Below, piece after piece: positions 34,213 through 43,474 of a DNA stretch of 46,626 nt. Made by a program: the position numbers and the translations under genes. The notes under the pieces are model-generated. The model was not told the origin of the DNA. It was given only the letters and a program-made list of their open reading frames with translations, and did not search any database. Origin of the DNA: Puniceicoccaceae bacterium 5H (GTDB lineage Bacteria > Verrucomicrobiota > Verrucomicrobiia > Opitutales > Oceanipulchritudinaceae). How positions within the stretch are numbered: position 1 is the first letter of the stretch; every line of letters begins with the position of its first letter. The DNA lies in assembly GCA_009772895.1 (NCBI GenBank), contig WOUP01000025.1:1-46626 (forward strand). Reading direction: 5' to 3'.

Positions 34213-35823
34213 ATGAAGCGACTAACTTGCTTGGCCCTCGCGGTGTGTCCTATCTTCACCGCAACCGTGCTGGAAGCCAACTCGAGTTCTCCTGCACCCG
34301 ACACCGCCGGCGAGATTTTAACCCCTCCCGCACCGCCCAGCCCGCGCATCAACGGCCCCTCAATTTTCGGCGTCCGCTCCGGTTCGAAGTTCCTCTATGC
34401 CATCCCCGCTACCGGCAAGCGTCCGATGGAGTTTCACGTCTTGAACCTGCCCGAAGGGCTGCATGTGGACTCTGAAACGGGTCACATTGAAGGCACACTG
34501 GCCGAACCGGGCGAATATACCGTAACGCTGCGGGCCAAAAACGAGCTCGGTTCCGATGAAAAGGTGTTTCGTATCGTGGTGGGGGAAAAGATCGCACTTA
34601 CGCCGCCTATGGGCTGGAGCAGTTGGAATTGCTGGGGCGACGCCGTCAGCCAGGACAAGGTGCTCAGTTCCGCTCGCGCGATGAAGGCAAAAGGCCTGCG
34701 CCAGCATGGTTGGACCTACATCAATATCGACGACGGATGGCAGGGGCCGCGGGGAGGTGAACATAACGCGATCCAGCCAAACGAAAAGTTCCCCGATATG
34801 AAGGCGCTTGCGGATGAAATCCATCAACTAGGCCTAAAATTCGGCATCTACTCAAGCCCGTGGCGCGGGACATATGCAGGCTATGTCGGTGGTTCGTCCG
34901 ACCATGCGGACGGCAGCTACGACTGGATCATAGAACACGATCACGATGTAAATTATCGCTTTGGTCGAGGACCGGACAGCCCCAAAGAGGGCAAGCCCAC
35001 CTGGGTGCACTGGCAATTCGGCCAATACTCTTTTGCAGCGCCAGATGCCCAGCAGTGGATGGATTGGGGCGTCGATTACCTGAAATACGACTGGTTTCCC
35101 AACGACCTGCCGCACGTCAAGGAAATGGCCAGTGCCTTGCGTAACGGCGACCGCGATATCGTCTACAGCCTCTCAAATACAGGGATTTACGACAATGCCC
35201 CCGGCTACGTAGAGCATGCCAACCTGTGGCGAACGACGGGCGATATCGTTGACACCTGGGAAAGCGTGAGCCGCATCGGCTTTGCTCAGGACCGCTGGGC
35301 CGCCTATACAGGTCCAGGGCATTGGAGTGACCCGGACATGCTGGTCCTGGGCCAAGTCGGCTGGGGCCCGAACCTGCACTCGACTCGGTTGACACCAAAC
35401 GAGCAATACTCGCACATAAGTCTTTGGTGTCTGCTTTCGGCTCCCCTGATCCTTGGCTGCGATTTGGCCCAATTGGACGCGTTCACGCTCAGCTTGCTCA
35501 CCAACGACGAAGTGCTCGCGATCAATCAGGACTCGCTTGGTCGCCAAGCCACCCAGATCAGTAATGCCAACGATAAAACGGTTTATGCAAAAACCCTCGA
35601 AGATGGCACCTATGCGATCGGGCTCTTCAACCGTGGCGAATCCGAAGCAACCGTCGGAGTCAAGTGGGGACCATGGGGGACGCTTGCCACCCCTGATGCA
35701 GGGGCCGAATTTGTCGTGCGCGACCTCTGGAGGCAGGAAAATCTCGGTATCTTCAAGGAGCGATTCGAAACCAAGGTGCCTCCGCATGGCGTCGTTCTCG
35801 TCAAGTTGACTCCCGTGAAATAA
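34213..35823 (+). CDS. Secreted GH27 alpha-galactosidase with N-terminal Ig-like domain
   Basis: Protein of 536 residues: signal peptide (about 1-22, LTCLALAVCPIFTATVLEA), a putative-Ig (He_PIG-like) domain (about 45-125; FHVLNLPEGLHVDSETGHIEGTLAEPGEYTVTL), a GH27 barrel (about 128-440) and a C-terminal beta-domain. Family motifs: LTPPMGWSSWNCW (129-141), NIDDGWQ, nucleophile D293 in DYLKYDWF and acid/base D344 in RTTGDI, plus GHWSDPDML. It hydrolyses terminal alpha-galactose from oligosaccharides or galactomannan outside the inner membrane. It stands alone, flanked on both sides by non-coding, lower-GC DNA, and its own GC looks lower than that of neighbours, consistent with separate acquisition. 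Confidence 0.93.
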   Translation: MKRLTCLALAVCPIFTATVLEANSSSPAPDTAGEILTPPAPPSPRINGPSIFGVRSGSKFLYAIPATGKRPMEFHVLNLPEGLHVDSETGHIEGTLAEPGEYTVTLRAKNELGSDEKVFRIVVGEKIALTPPMGWSSWNCWGDAVSQDKVLSSARAMKAKGLRQHGWTYINIDDGWQGPRGGEHNAIQPNEKFPDMKALADEIHQLGLKFGIYSSPWRGTYAGYVGGSSDHADGSYDWIIEHDHDVNYRFGRGPDSPKEGKPTWVHWQFGQYSFAAPDAQQWMDWGVDYLKYDWFPNDLPHVKEMASALRNGDRDIVYSLSNTGIYDNAPGYVEHANLWRTTGDIVDTWESVSRIGFAQDRWAAYTGPGHWSDPDMLVLGQVGWGPNLHSTRLTPNEQYSHISLWCLLSAPLILGCDLAQLDAFTLSLLTNDEVLAINQDSLGRQATQISNANDKTVYAKTLEDGTYAIGLFNRGESEATVGVKWGPWGTLATPDAGAEFVVRDLWRQENLGIFKERFETKVPPHGVVLVKLTPVK

Positions 35824-36019
35824 GCGAAACGTAGCCCCAAGACGTGCATCATCCCTAACCCGGCGGTTCATCCCATGCTCGACGTCACCCCTCGAACAAC
35901 GCGTTACGCCGCACTCTTCCAATCGTGAATGGGCCTTCCCTCGTTGAACGGGCTTATGTCATGAAAGAAATGGTCTGGCGGCCCATCACGATTACACCTG
36001 AAAGCAACGGACAACAGGG

Positions 36020-36036
36020 CCAAATCGGCAATTTGG
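36020..36036. promoter_or_regulatory. Small inverted repeat CCAAAT-CGGCA-ATTTGG upstream of pncB
   Basis: Perfect 6-bp arms with a 5-base spacer, followed by TTTATAAAG, which may contain a -10 box. Located 36-52 bases upstream of the pncB start. It could be an operator for an NAD-salvage regulator, but no known consensus is recognised. Confidence 0.35.
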
Positions 36037-36071
36037 TTTATAAAGCAGGCGTCATTACGTAGGGTGTGGGC

Positions 36072-37490
36072 ATGATCGACTTGGCGCATGGGCTCGGCCT
36101 CTATACCGACCGCTACGAACTCGCGATGGCGCGCAGCTATTGGCACGACGGGATGGCCGACAAGCCGGCGGTGTATGACTACTTCTTTCGCACGCTGCCT
36201 TTCGGGGGCGGCTACGCCGTCTTCGCCGGGCTGGGTACGCTGCTGGAGTTGCTGCCGCAGTTTCGCTACGATGCAGAGGCAATCGAGTTCCTGCGTGCGG
36301 ACGGCTTTGATGAGGCCTTTCTCCACTATCTGCGCCAGTTCCGCTTCCGCGGCTCACTGTGGGCGCCAACCGAAGGCGAACCCGTCTTCCCACTGGAGCC
36401 CGTGGTGCGCGCCGAAGGCACGCTGCTGGAGCTGCAACTGATCGAAACCCTGTTGCTCAACGTGCTGAATTTCCAGACGCTGATCGCAACCAAAGCCGCC
36501 CGCTGCGTGCAGGCGGGCCAAGGACGCGTCGTGAGCGAGTTCGGCCTGCGCCGGGCCCAGGGGCTCGGCAGTCTCTGGGCCGCCCGCGCGGCCTGCATCG
36601 GCGGTTGCACCTCGACTTCCAACGTCATCGCGGCGCAGCATTACAACCTGCCCGCAGCCGGGACCATGGCCCACGCGTTTGTGCAGGCCTACGGCGACGA
36701 GCTGGCCGCCTTTCGCGCCTTTGCCGAGATCCACGGCTCGTCGACCGTGCTGCTGCTCGACACCTTCGACACCGTGCGCTCCGGCCTGCCCAACGCCATT
36801 ACCGTGGCCCAGGAAATGCGGGCGCGCGGGCAGCAACTGGCGGGCGTCCGACTCGACAGCGGCGACCTTGCCTACCTCAGCCGCAAAGTCCGCCGTGGGC
36901 TCGATGCCGCCGGGCTGCCGGAGGTCCAGATCGTGGCCTCCAACCAGCTCGACGAATACCTGATCCGCAGCCTGATTTTGCAGGACGCGCCCATCGATAT
37001 TTTCGGCGTCGGCACCGCGCTGGCCACCGGCGCGTCGGACGGAGCATTGGACGGGGTCTACAAACTGTCGACGATCGACGGAGAGCCCCGCGTCAAGCTC
37101 TCCGAAACCCTGGCCAAGAGCACCCTGCCCGGCCGCAAAAACGTCATCCGCTACACGGACGAAGCTCAGGAGCTTGCCGCGGATGCCGTAGTCCTCGCGG
37201 ATGAAACGGCGCCCGAGCGCATGATCCACCCCTTTGAGCCGCACCGCCAGTTACCGCTGGCGCCGTATGGAGGCGATGGTCTGCTGCAGCCCGTCATGCA
37301 GCACGGTGAGCCTCTGGCCGAACCGGCGCCGATCCGGACGCTGGCGGACCAGACCCACCGGCGACTGGCCCAACTCCCGCCGGAACACCGCCGCTTCGAG
37401 AACCCCCACCCCTACAAGGTCGGCCTCAGCCCCCAGCTCCGCGCCCTCTGGGAAGACCAGCGCAACTGCGAAAAGGCGAAGGTGGGTTAG
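36072..37490 (+). CDS. pncB: Nicotinate phosphoribosyltransferase
   Basis: Protein of 472 residues of the PncB2-like class. Conserved features: [14 protein letters not shown] near the N-terminus, [25 protein letters not shown] (about 138-162), [22 protein letters not shown] and the phosphate-binding loop region [12 protein letters not shown]. It makes nicotinate mononucleotide from nicotinate and PRPP with ATP, the first step of NAD salvage. ATG 36072 is preferred: AGGGTG lies about 6 bases upstream, whereas GTG 36066 overlaps that site. Ends 11 bases before the stop of the convergent MFS exporter gene. Confidence 0.94.
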   Translation: MIDLAHGLGLYTDRYELAMARSYWHDGMADKPAVYDYFFRTLPFGGGYAVFAGLGTLLELLPQFRYDAEAIEFLRADGFDEAFLHYLRQFRFRGSLWAPTEGEPVFPLEPVVRAEGTLLELQLIETLLLNVLNFQTLIATKAARCVQAGQGRVVSEFGLRRAQGLGSLWAARAACIGGCTSTSNVIAAQHYNLPAAGTMAHAFVQAYGDELAAFRAFAEIHGSSTVLLLDTFDTVRSGLPNAITVAQEMRARGQQLAGVRLDSGDLAYLSRKVRRGLDAAGLPEVQIVASNQLDEYLIRSLILQDAPIDIFGVGTALATGASDGALDGVYKLSTIDGEPRVKLSETLAKSTLPGRKNVIRYTDEAQELAADAVVLADETAPERMIHPFEPHRQLPLAPYGGDGLLQPVMQHGEPLAEPAPIRTLADQTHRRLAQLPPEHRRFENPHPYKVGLSPQLRALWEDQRNCEKAKVG

Positions 37491-37501
37491 AAATCTCCCC
37501 C

Positions 37502-38863
37502 TCAAGCCGGAGCGCTGACCGGTCGCAGGCTGAGGCTGCACCAGGCGGTGAGCAGGGCTACCACAGTGGCGAGCAGCAGACTCACCCGCATCCCGTTCAC
37601 AAAGCCGAAGGGCTGAGCGAGCAGCGCGCCAAAGACCGCCACGGCAAGAGCACCCCCGACCTGCCGACTGGTGTTGAAAGCGCCACTGGCCGTTCCCGCC
37701 AGGGGCGCAGGCACACTGCCCAGCAGCACCTCGGCGATAGGCGGCGCAATCAAGGGGCCCGCCAGTCCGACCAGTCCCATCAGAACAGAGATGCCCGCAA
37801 TGGGCAGACCATCGGCCAGCAGCGCCATACAGAACAGCCCGAGCACCATTGAGACCAGGCCACTGAAGATGACCGCCCGCGCCCCGAAGCGCTCCACGAT
37901 GCGCGCACTGAAGGGGGTGAGGAACAGGCCGATCAACATCATGGGCAAGAAGGACAGGCCCGTCTGCAGGGGGCTGAGCCCGCGCAACTGCTGCAGATAC
38001 AAGCTCATGACAAAGGGCAGGCCAAAGTAGCCCATCATGAAGGTAAAGCCGACCGCCAGCGCAATCACCGCGTTGCGGACCCGAAAGAGCTCGGGCGGCA
38101 CCATGGGATGGCGGACCCGGCGTTGGCCGATGACGAAAGCGACGACCGCGCAAGCGCCCAACAGCAGGCTACCCCAGACCTGCGGACGTCCCCAGCCGAT
38201 TTCGCCTCCTTCGATCGCGCTGAAAATGAGCAGCCCCATCGCGGCCACCGCCGTGATTTGCCCCCAGAGGTCGAAGCGCGTGACCCGCTTTTCCGTGGGC
38301 TCGACCCGGGTCAGCAGCGCAAAGGTCAACAGGCAGACCGGCAGGTTGACGAAGAAGATCCAACGCCAGCTAAGCAGGATCAAGAGTCCCCCGACCACGG
38401 GGCCGGATGTCGCGGCGACGGAACCGCCCATGGCCCAATAGGCGACCGCCCGGCCCCGCTTGACCGGATCGTGATAGGCGTGCCGGATCAGCGCCATGGA
38501 AGACGGCATCATGATCGCGGCCCCCGCTCCTTGCAGCAAGCGGGCGAGGATCAACGTCAGCGTGTCGGGAGCCAGCCCGCACACCACCGATGCGCTCATG
38601 AAGATCGCCACGCCGAGGCCGAATGCGTTGCGGGCGCCGATGCGGTCGGTTATCACCCCGGCAGACAGGAGTAGCGCGGCGAACACCATCGTATAGCTGT
38701 CGACCACCCACTGCAGGCCAGACATCTCAGCCCCCAACTCCCGGCCGATGGTGGGCAGCGCCACGTTGACGACGACCGCATCGAGGGTGATGACAAAAAA
38801 ACCGAGGAGCGCTGCCACCAGAGTAAATGCGGGCGGCGGCGAACTGGCAGACTGCTGATCCAT
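37502..38863 (-). CDS. MFS drug exporter, DHA2 (EmrB/QacA-like) family
   Basis: Protein of 453 residues with about 14 hydrophobic segments. N-terminal motif LDAVVVNVALPTIGREL (motif D1 of the DHA2 subfamily), LQWVVDSYTMVFAALLLSAG and DRIGARNAFGLGVAIF (motif A). Such proteins expel drugs or toxic organics using the proton gradient from the inner membrane. ATG 38863 (MDQQSASS) is chosen; the frame could extend to GTG 38899. It is the last of a run of minus-strand genes encoding oxidoreductases and a regulator (38975-44449), lying 111 bases after the SDR gene, and may export the compounds those enzymes deal with. Confidence 0.9.
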   Translation of the reverse strand: MDQQSASSPPPAFTLVAALLGFFVITLDAVVVNVALPTIGRELGAEMSGLQWVVDSYTMVFAALLLSAGVITDRIGARNAFGLGVAIFMSASVVCGLAPDTLTLILARLLQGAGAAIMMPSSMALIRHAYHDPVKRGRAVAYWAMGGSVAATSGPVVGGLLILLSWRWIFFVNLPVCLLTFALLTRVEPTEKRVTRFDLWGQITAVAAMGLLIFSAIEGGEIGWGRPQVWGSLLLGACAVVAFVIGQRRVRHPMVPPELFRVRNAVIALAVGFTFMMGYFGLPFVMSLYLQQLRGLSPLQTGLSFLPMMLIGLFLTPFSARIVERFGARAVIFSGLVSMVLGLFCMALLADGLPIAGISVLMGLVGLAGPLIAPPIAEVLLGSVPAPLAGTASGAFNTSRQVGGALAVAVFGALLAQPFGFVNGMRVSLLLATVVALLTAWCSLSLRPVSAPA

Positions 38864-38974
38864 ATTGTGCTTGGGTATCTGAATCCGCACCCGCTCCACC
38901 GCCAGCAGAGGCCCCTTCTACGGAGTGACGCGAAAGGAGCCCAAACGATGAGGCAAGTGCCGTTGCAAGTGCGC

Positions 38975-39742
38975 TTACGCCGCGGTGACGCCTCCATCTA
39001 CAGTCAAGGCATGCCCTACGACATAGCTTGCCGCCGGGCTACAAAGCCAGAGCACGACGGATGCGATTTCCTCCGGGCGACCGGCTCGCCGAATCGGAAT
39101 GCTCTCCAGCATCCTGGCGTAGGCGTCTTCATCGCCGCCGACCACATCCCGCGCCACCTGGGTATCGATCACCCCCGGGTTGATCGCATTCACGCGAACG
39201 CCATAGGAGATGGCTTCAAGTGCCGCCGTGCGCGTAAGGCCGATCACACCATGCTTTGACGCAATGTAAGAGGGGATGCCGGGATGGCCCGTCAACGCAC
39301 CGAGTGAGCCCGTGTTGACGACCGCCCCGCTGCCCTGCGGCTGCATGTGCTGCAACTCGTATTTCATACAAGCCCACACGCCGCGTAGATTCACGCCGAT
39401 GATCCGCTCCCATTCTTCACGCGAACTCTCGGCTGTGGGCGCAAGCTTCGACATCACGCCGGCGTTGTTAAAGGCGGCATCGATCCGCCCAAACTCGGCC
39501 ACCGCGTAGTCCACCATGGCTTTTACCTGGGCCTCATCCGCCACATCGCACCCGATCCAACGGACCGGATAGCCTGCGGCGGACAGCTCTTCCGCCAGTG
39601 CGGCGATCGCGTCCTGTTTGTAATCGGCGACGAGCACCGAGGCGCCTGCTTCGGCAAAAGCCTTGGCGGTGGCCCGGCCCATGCCGGAAGCCGCCCCCGT
39701 GACGAGGGCAACCTTGTCTGTATAGTCCAGCGGATGCTTCAT
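38975..39742 (-). CDS. Short-chain dehydrogenase/reductase
   Basis: Classical SDR of 255 residues: cofactor motif TGAASGMG (15-22), NNAG (92-95), catalytic S146, Y159 and K163 (YIASK), and the C-terminal end VVGHALTVDGGVTAA. D40 at the end of the second strand (VLVADY) favours NAD(H). It oxidises or reduces an unknown alcohol/ketone. A near-perfect 28-bp palindrome lies 39-66 bases upstream of its start. Neighbouring oxidoreductases on the same strand suggest a shared stress or detoxification role; the substrate cannot be told from sequence. Confidence 0.92.
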   Translation of the reverse strand: MKHPLDYTDKVALVTGAASGMGRATAKAFAEAGASVLVADYKQDAIAALAEELSAAGYPVRWIGCDVADEAQVKAMVDYAVAEFGRIDAAFNNAGVMSKLAPTAESSREEWERIIGVNLRGVWACMKYELQHMQPQGSGAVVNTGSLGALTGHPGIPSYIASKHGVIGLTRTAALEAISYGVRVNAINPGVIDTQVARDVVGGDEDAYARMLESIPIRRAGRPEEIASVVLWLCSPAASYVVGHALTVDGGVTAA

Positions 39743-39780
39743 GGATCTGCTTCTCCTCTGTGGTGTCTATTGTTTGCGGC

Positions 39781-39808
39781 GGAACCGGCTGACCGGTCAT
39801 CCGGTTCC
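39781..39808. promoter_or_regulatory. 28-bp near-perfect palindrome upstream of the SDR gene
   Basis: Outer arms GGAACCGG (39781-39788) and CCGGTTCC (39801-39808) enclose TGACCGGTCA (39790-39799), itself a perfect palindrome. Only one base pair of the 14 is unmatched (C/T). It ends 39 bases upstream of the SDR start. It is not followed by a T-tract on either strand, so an operator or cruciform is likelier than a terminator. Confidence 0.55.
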
Positions 39809-39981
39809 AGCGGGAATTGCGCCGGATCGCTTCCGCCCTTCGACGTGCGCGATGGAGCCTATGATAGCGGCATCCTTCATCGGCTGCGCGCCACATCTTG
39901 CTCGACCTGTCCTCTGGTTGCGTGAAACCGAATTGCACGCATCCAGAGGATGAGGTTCACGAGCCCGGCCCGCCCTTTCGC

Positions 39982-40635
39982 TCAGCGGTGGAGGGCGGCC
40001 ACCGCCTGGTCGATCGGCGTATCACCGTCGGTCAGCTCGAGAATCTCCTGCTTGAGCGTAGGCGTCTCGATCAACTTGGCCAGGACGCCAGCGACATTGC
40101 CCCGCGCCACTTGGCCGTAGGGGATCGCCCGGTCGAGGTGCACCCGTCCCTCTCCTGCCTCCGAGACCAGCACACCGGGCCGCACGATCACCCAGTCCAG
40201 GCCCGAGGCAACCACAGCATTGTCGGCCTGCCGCTTCATGTTCATGTAGTGCTCAAAGCCATCGCGCCGCGGGCGGTCACGTCCTGCATCCATGAAGGCC
40301 GAGACCAGATAGAGCCGCGAAATGCCGTTCGCCCGGGCCGCAGCTATGAGTTTGACCGGCGTCTCGTAGTCGATCGCCGTCGTCCGCTCCAAGCCGCTGC
40401 CGGCGGCCCCAGCGGAAAACACGATGATGTCGTGGCCTTGAGTTGCCGCGGTGAGATCGTCCGTCGACAACTCCATCAAGTCGCCGAAAACGGGCGTGAT
40501 GCCCGCCTGGCGTAGACCCGCTTCCTGCTCGGGCTGACGATAGAGCCCAGACACGGCGTGGCCGGCCTCGATCAATTTTGGCGCGAGCCGTGAACCGACA
40601 CCACCGGTGACGCCAACCATGAAAATCTTGCTCAT
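39982..40635 (-). CDS. NAD(P)-binding atypical SDR (NmrA/YwnB-like)
   Basis: Protein of 217 residues with the N-terminal dinucleotide motif MVGVTGGVGSRLAPKLIEAGH (about 6-26), a core IIVFSAGAAGSG and RLYLVSAFMDAG, and DWVIVRPGVLVSEAG; this matches the small NAD(P)H-binding family with an open reading close to NmrA/SDR_a5. It lacks a YxxxK pair in the classical position. Some relatives are redox sensors, others reduce flavins or ketones. It follows the aldo/keto reductase gene at 178 bases, separated by a terminator-like hairpin. Confidence 0.85.
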   Translation of the reverse strand: MSKIFMVGVTGGVGSRLAPKLIEAGHAVSGLYRQPEQEAGLRQAGITPVFGDLMELSTDDLTAATQGHDIIVFSAGAAGSGLERTTAIDYETPVKLIAAARANGISRLYLVSAFMDAGRDRPRRDGFEHYMNMKRQADNAVVASGLDWVIVRPGVLVSEAGEGRVHLDRAIPYGQVARGNVAGVLAKLIETPTLKQEILELTDGDTPIDQAVAALHR

Positions 40636-40706
40636 AAAATTACGCGATAGAAGTTATGCTTTAAGAAGACGCAACCGCCAGAGCGGCGGCAGGTGCATCC
40701 AAAGGA

Positions 40707-40750
40707 GAAAACGGAGGTCGGCCTCCCTGCTCGGGGCACCGATCCTCCGT
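40707..40750 (-). terminator. Probable terminator after the aldo/keto reductase gene
   Basis: On the minus strand ACGGAGG-ATCGG (from 40750) pairs with CCGA-CCTCCGT (to 40711) with one bulged base, followed by TTTTCTCCTTT. It lies 64 bases beyond the aldo/keto reductase stop. Confidence 0.6.
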
Positions 40751-40813
40751 TGAGAATCGTAGATCAATATAGCAGTTCGGCGGGCGGAATCGCCTCGCCT
40801 GCCGCCGACGCAT

Positions 40814-41671
40814 CTACTCCTGAAAGACCGGCATCTGATTGGCGTCTCCGTAGTCCTTGACGCGCTCCGCCTGATCCAGGGTCGCCATATCCTGCTCCGA
40901 GATTTCGAAATCAACATCCGCATTGTTCTGGATGTGCGCCTTCTTGGCGCTCTTCGGCAGCGGCAGCAGGCCCTTCTGCAGGAGGTAGCGCACGGCGAGT
41001 TGCGGCACCGAGACGTCGTAGGCCTTGGCGATCTCGACCACCTTGTCGTGCTTCATCAAGCCGCCGTGGGCCACCGGCGAGTAGCCTTCGACGAGGATGT
41101 CGTGCGATTGCGAAAACCGGATCAGGTCCGTCGGCATGTGGCTGATGTGCGCGAGGATCTGGTTGACCATCGGCTTTACCGTGCAGGATTGCAGGATGTT
41201 CTCGAGGTCGGCCTGCAGGAAATTCGACACGCCGATGGCGCGGAGCTTGCCGGCCTGATAGGCTTCTTCCAGCGCCTTCCAGGCTGCGCGATTGCCCTCG
41301 TAGTATTTGTCGTCGCCGCGAAACTCCTTCCACGGCTGCGGGCTGTGAATAATCATCATATCGAGATAATCCAAGCCCATCGTTTCGAGAGATTTGTCGA
41401 TCGAGGCGACCGCGTCCGGGTAGTTCTTCACTTCAGCGGCGAGCTTGGACGTCACGAAGAGCTCTTCGCGCGGGACTCCGCACGCCCGGATCGCTTCGCC
41501 GACGCCGCGCTCATTCTGGTAGGCCTGGGCGGTGTCGATGTGGCGATAGCCGAGGTCCACGGCATCCTTCACCACTTGTACGACATCCTTGTCTTCGATA
41601 AACCAGGTTCCGAGGCCCAGCTTCGGGATTTTCACGTCATTCGAAAGGGTGTAGGTCTCTTGGGTGATCAT
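40814..41671 (-). CDS. Aldo/keto reductase (2,5-diketo-gluconate reductase-like)
   Basis: Protein of 285 residues of the AKR superfamily with the full catalytic tetrad: D46 and Y51 (RHIDTAQAYQNE), K76 (VTSKLA) and H109 (MMIIHSPQP). Further marks are GLGTWFIED, RAIGVSNF and LPKSAKKAHIQNN. It reduces aldehydes and ketones with NADPH in the cytoplasm; close relatives (DkgA/YqhE type) act on methylglyoxal and other reactive carbonyls. ATG 41671 (MITQETYTLSND) fits family starts; the frame continues 36 codons upstream without resemblance. A 544-base intergenic region carries its promoter. It lies in the same cluster as an alcohol dehydrogenase and an AraC-type regulator. Confidence 0.93.
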   Translation of the reverse strand: MITQETYTLSNDVKIPKLGLGTWFIEDKDVVQVVKDAVDLGYRHIDTAQAYQNERGVGEAIRACGVPREELFVTSKLAAEVKNYPDAVASIDKSLETMGLDYLDMMIIHSPQPWKEFRGDDKYYEGNRAAWKALEEAYQAGKLRAIGVSNFLQADLENILQSCTVKPMVNQILAHISHMPTDLIRFSQSHDILVEGYSPVAHGGLMKHDKVVEIAKAYDVSVPQLAVRYLLQKGLLPLPKSAKKAHIQNNADVDFEISEQDMATLDQAERVKDYGDANQMPVFQE

Positions 41672-42215
41672 ATTATTTTCTACTTCGTTTTTCAATTTAT
41701 GCGTAGGTAAAGGGCTGTGCATGATTCCGTGCCGAAGCCGATCCTGAACGTTCTTTTCCTTCAAGGGCACCGTAATCAAATCAAACTGGCGAGATCACTT
41801 CGACTACGGGAACCGCACTGCCCACAAGGTTTTCAGATTTCCCGATCCTGCAAACGCTTCCCCACAAAAATGCCTCGCTAGCGCCATAAGGACAACGACT
41901 ACCCGCCGCACGCTTACTTTTGACAATCAATCGCTTAATAAACAAAAAAGCGCCCCTCACATTACCCTGCTAATCCCAGCATCATCCTCTATTTCGAACC
42001 GTACAACATCAAACAAACCGGACGCTTGAGCTACGCATAAACATCACGTCAACGCGCTCGATGTCTGGATTTTCCTAATACGATTGCCCCTTGTTTATAC
42101 CACTTACCTTCGTTCGATTACTTGATCTTAATGAACGAACGAACGTATCCTGCGGCAAAGGAAAGCAAACCGCCTGAGGTGACAGGCAAGCCACCCCAAG
42201 CGGCAAAAGCGACGG
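41672..42215. other. AT-richer intergenic region with an inverted repeat
   Basis: About 540 bases without a plausible gene, upstream of the aldo/keto reductase and downstream of the alcohol dehydrogenase. It has lower GC than its surroundings. An inverted repeat TTCGTTC (42109-42115) / GAACGAA (42133-42139), extended by a short GAAC run, lies about 70 bases after the alcohol dehydrogenase stop. No known motif is recognised. Confidence 0.5.
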
Positions 42216-43283
42216 TTACGCCTTGAGGGTCGCCATATCGATGACGAAGCGATACTTCACATCGCTCTTGAGCATGCGCTCATAGGCCTCGTTGATCTGA
42301 TCCATCCGGATCATTTCGATATCGGAGGTAATCCCGTGCTGGCCGCAGAAATCGAGCATCTCCTGCGTCTCACCGATGCTGCCGATCATCGAACCGCCCA
42401 GCGTCTTGCGCCCCATGATAAGGCTGAAGACCGCGACGGGCAGCGGTTTGTCGGGCGCGCCCACAATGGCCATCTTGCCCTCTACCGTGAGCATGGCGAG
42501 ATAGGCGTTGAGGTCGTGCTCGGCCGAAACGCAATCGAGAATAAAGTCGAACGTGCCGGTGTGGGCCTGCATCTCCTCCTCGTTGCGCGAGACGATCACT
42601 TCGTGCGCACCCAACCGCATGGCGTCCTCCTTTTTCGAAGGAGACGTGGTGAAGACCACGACGTGCGCCCCGAAGGCGCGGGCAAACTTGACCGCCATAT
42701 GGCCGAGGCCGCCCAGGCCCACGACGCCCACCTTTTGGCCCGGCCCCACCTGCCAGTAGCGCAGCGGCGAATAGGTGGTGATGCCGGCGCACAGCAGCGG
42801 CGCGACGCCCGCCAGGTCGAGGTTTTCCGGCACGCGCAGGGCAAAGTGCTCGTTGACGACGATATTCTCGGAGTAGCCGCCGAAAGTCGGCCCCCCGATA
42901 AACGGCTCAGTCGAACCATAGGTGCCGACCATGGTCGGAGAATACTGCTCATTGCCCGCCTTGCAGTGCGGGCAGCTCATATCGGCGCCCACCATGCAGC
43001 CGACGCCGGCGAGGTCGCCCACCTTGAACTTCGTGACTTTCGAACCAACCTGGGTGACGCGCCCGACGATTTCGTGTCCGGGCACGGCGGGGTATTGGGT
43101 GAAGCCCCACTCGTTGCGCGCGAAGTGGATGTCGGAGTGGCAGACCCCGCAGTAGAGGATCTCGATCTGGACGTCCAGATCGGTCGGCTCACGGCGGTCA
43201 ATCGTGGCCGGGGTCAAGGGATTGCTCGGCGCCTCCGTGGCGTAAGCGGTGAGTGAATAAGTCTCGGGTTTCTGATCGGTCAT
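42216..43283 (-). CDS. Zinc-dependent alcohol dehydrogenase (YahK/CAD-like), structural zinc site incomplete
   Basis: Protein of 355 residues of the medium-chain dehydrogenase family. Catalytic zinc ligands are present: C45 (YCGVCHSD), H70 and E71 (PGHEIVG), C165 (PLLCAGITTYSPL); the cofactor motif is GLGGLGHMAVKFA (189-201). In relatives such as YahK four Cys form a structural zinc site; here the segment GADMSCPHCKAGNEQYS has Cys only at 104 and 107, with D101 and S115 in the other two places. It reduces aldehydes, usually with NADPH. The AraC-type regulator gene lies 191 bases upstream on the same strand, and the aldo/keto reductase gene follows. Confidence 0.93.
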   Translation of the reverse strand: MTDQKPETYSLTAYATEAPSNPLTPATIDRREPTDLDVQIEILYCGVCHSDIHFARNEWGFTQYPAVPGHEIVGRVTQVGSKVTKFKVGDLAGVGCMVGADMSCPHCKAGNEQYSPTMVGTYGSTEPFIGGPTFGGYSENIVVNEHFALRVPENLDLAGVAPLLCAGITTYSPLRYWQVGPGQKVGVVGLGGLGHMAVKFARAFGAHVVVFTTSPSKKEDAMRLGAHEVIVSRNEEEMQAHTGTFDFILDCVSAEHDLNAYLAMLTVEGKMAIVGAPDKPLPVAVFSLIMGRKTLGGSMIGSIGETQEMLDFCGQHGITSDIEMIRMDQINEAYERMLKSDVKYRFVIDMATLKA

Positions 43284-43474
43284 AGGATCTCCGGAAGAAT
43301 TTCGGTATTCTGGAAAACCTTGATCTTACCATTTTGCGTGTCTCTGGATAATACCTATTCCTTCCGAAGGATTGCCTAATTCTTCAGCATGCCGGAAAAT
43401 CTCCGCCGTTTTCACTTCGAGGCGTATCGACGCATCCCCAGCCCTGCCCCGCCCCATTTCCGCCACTGATCGCG

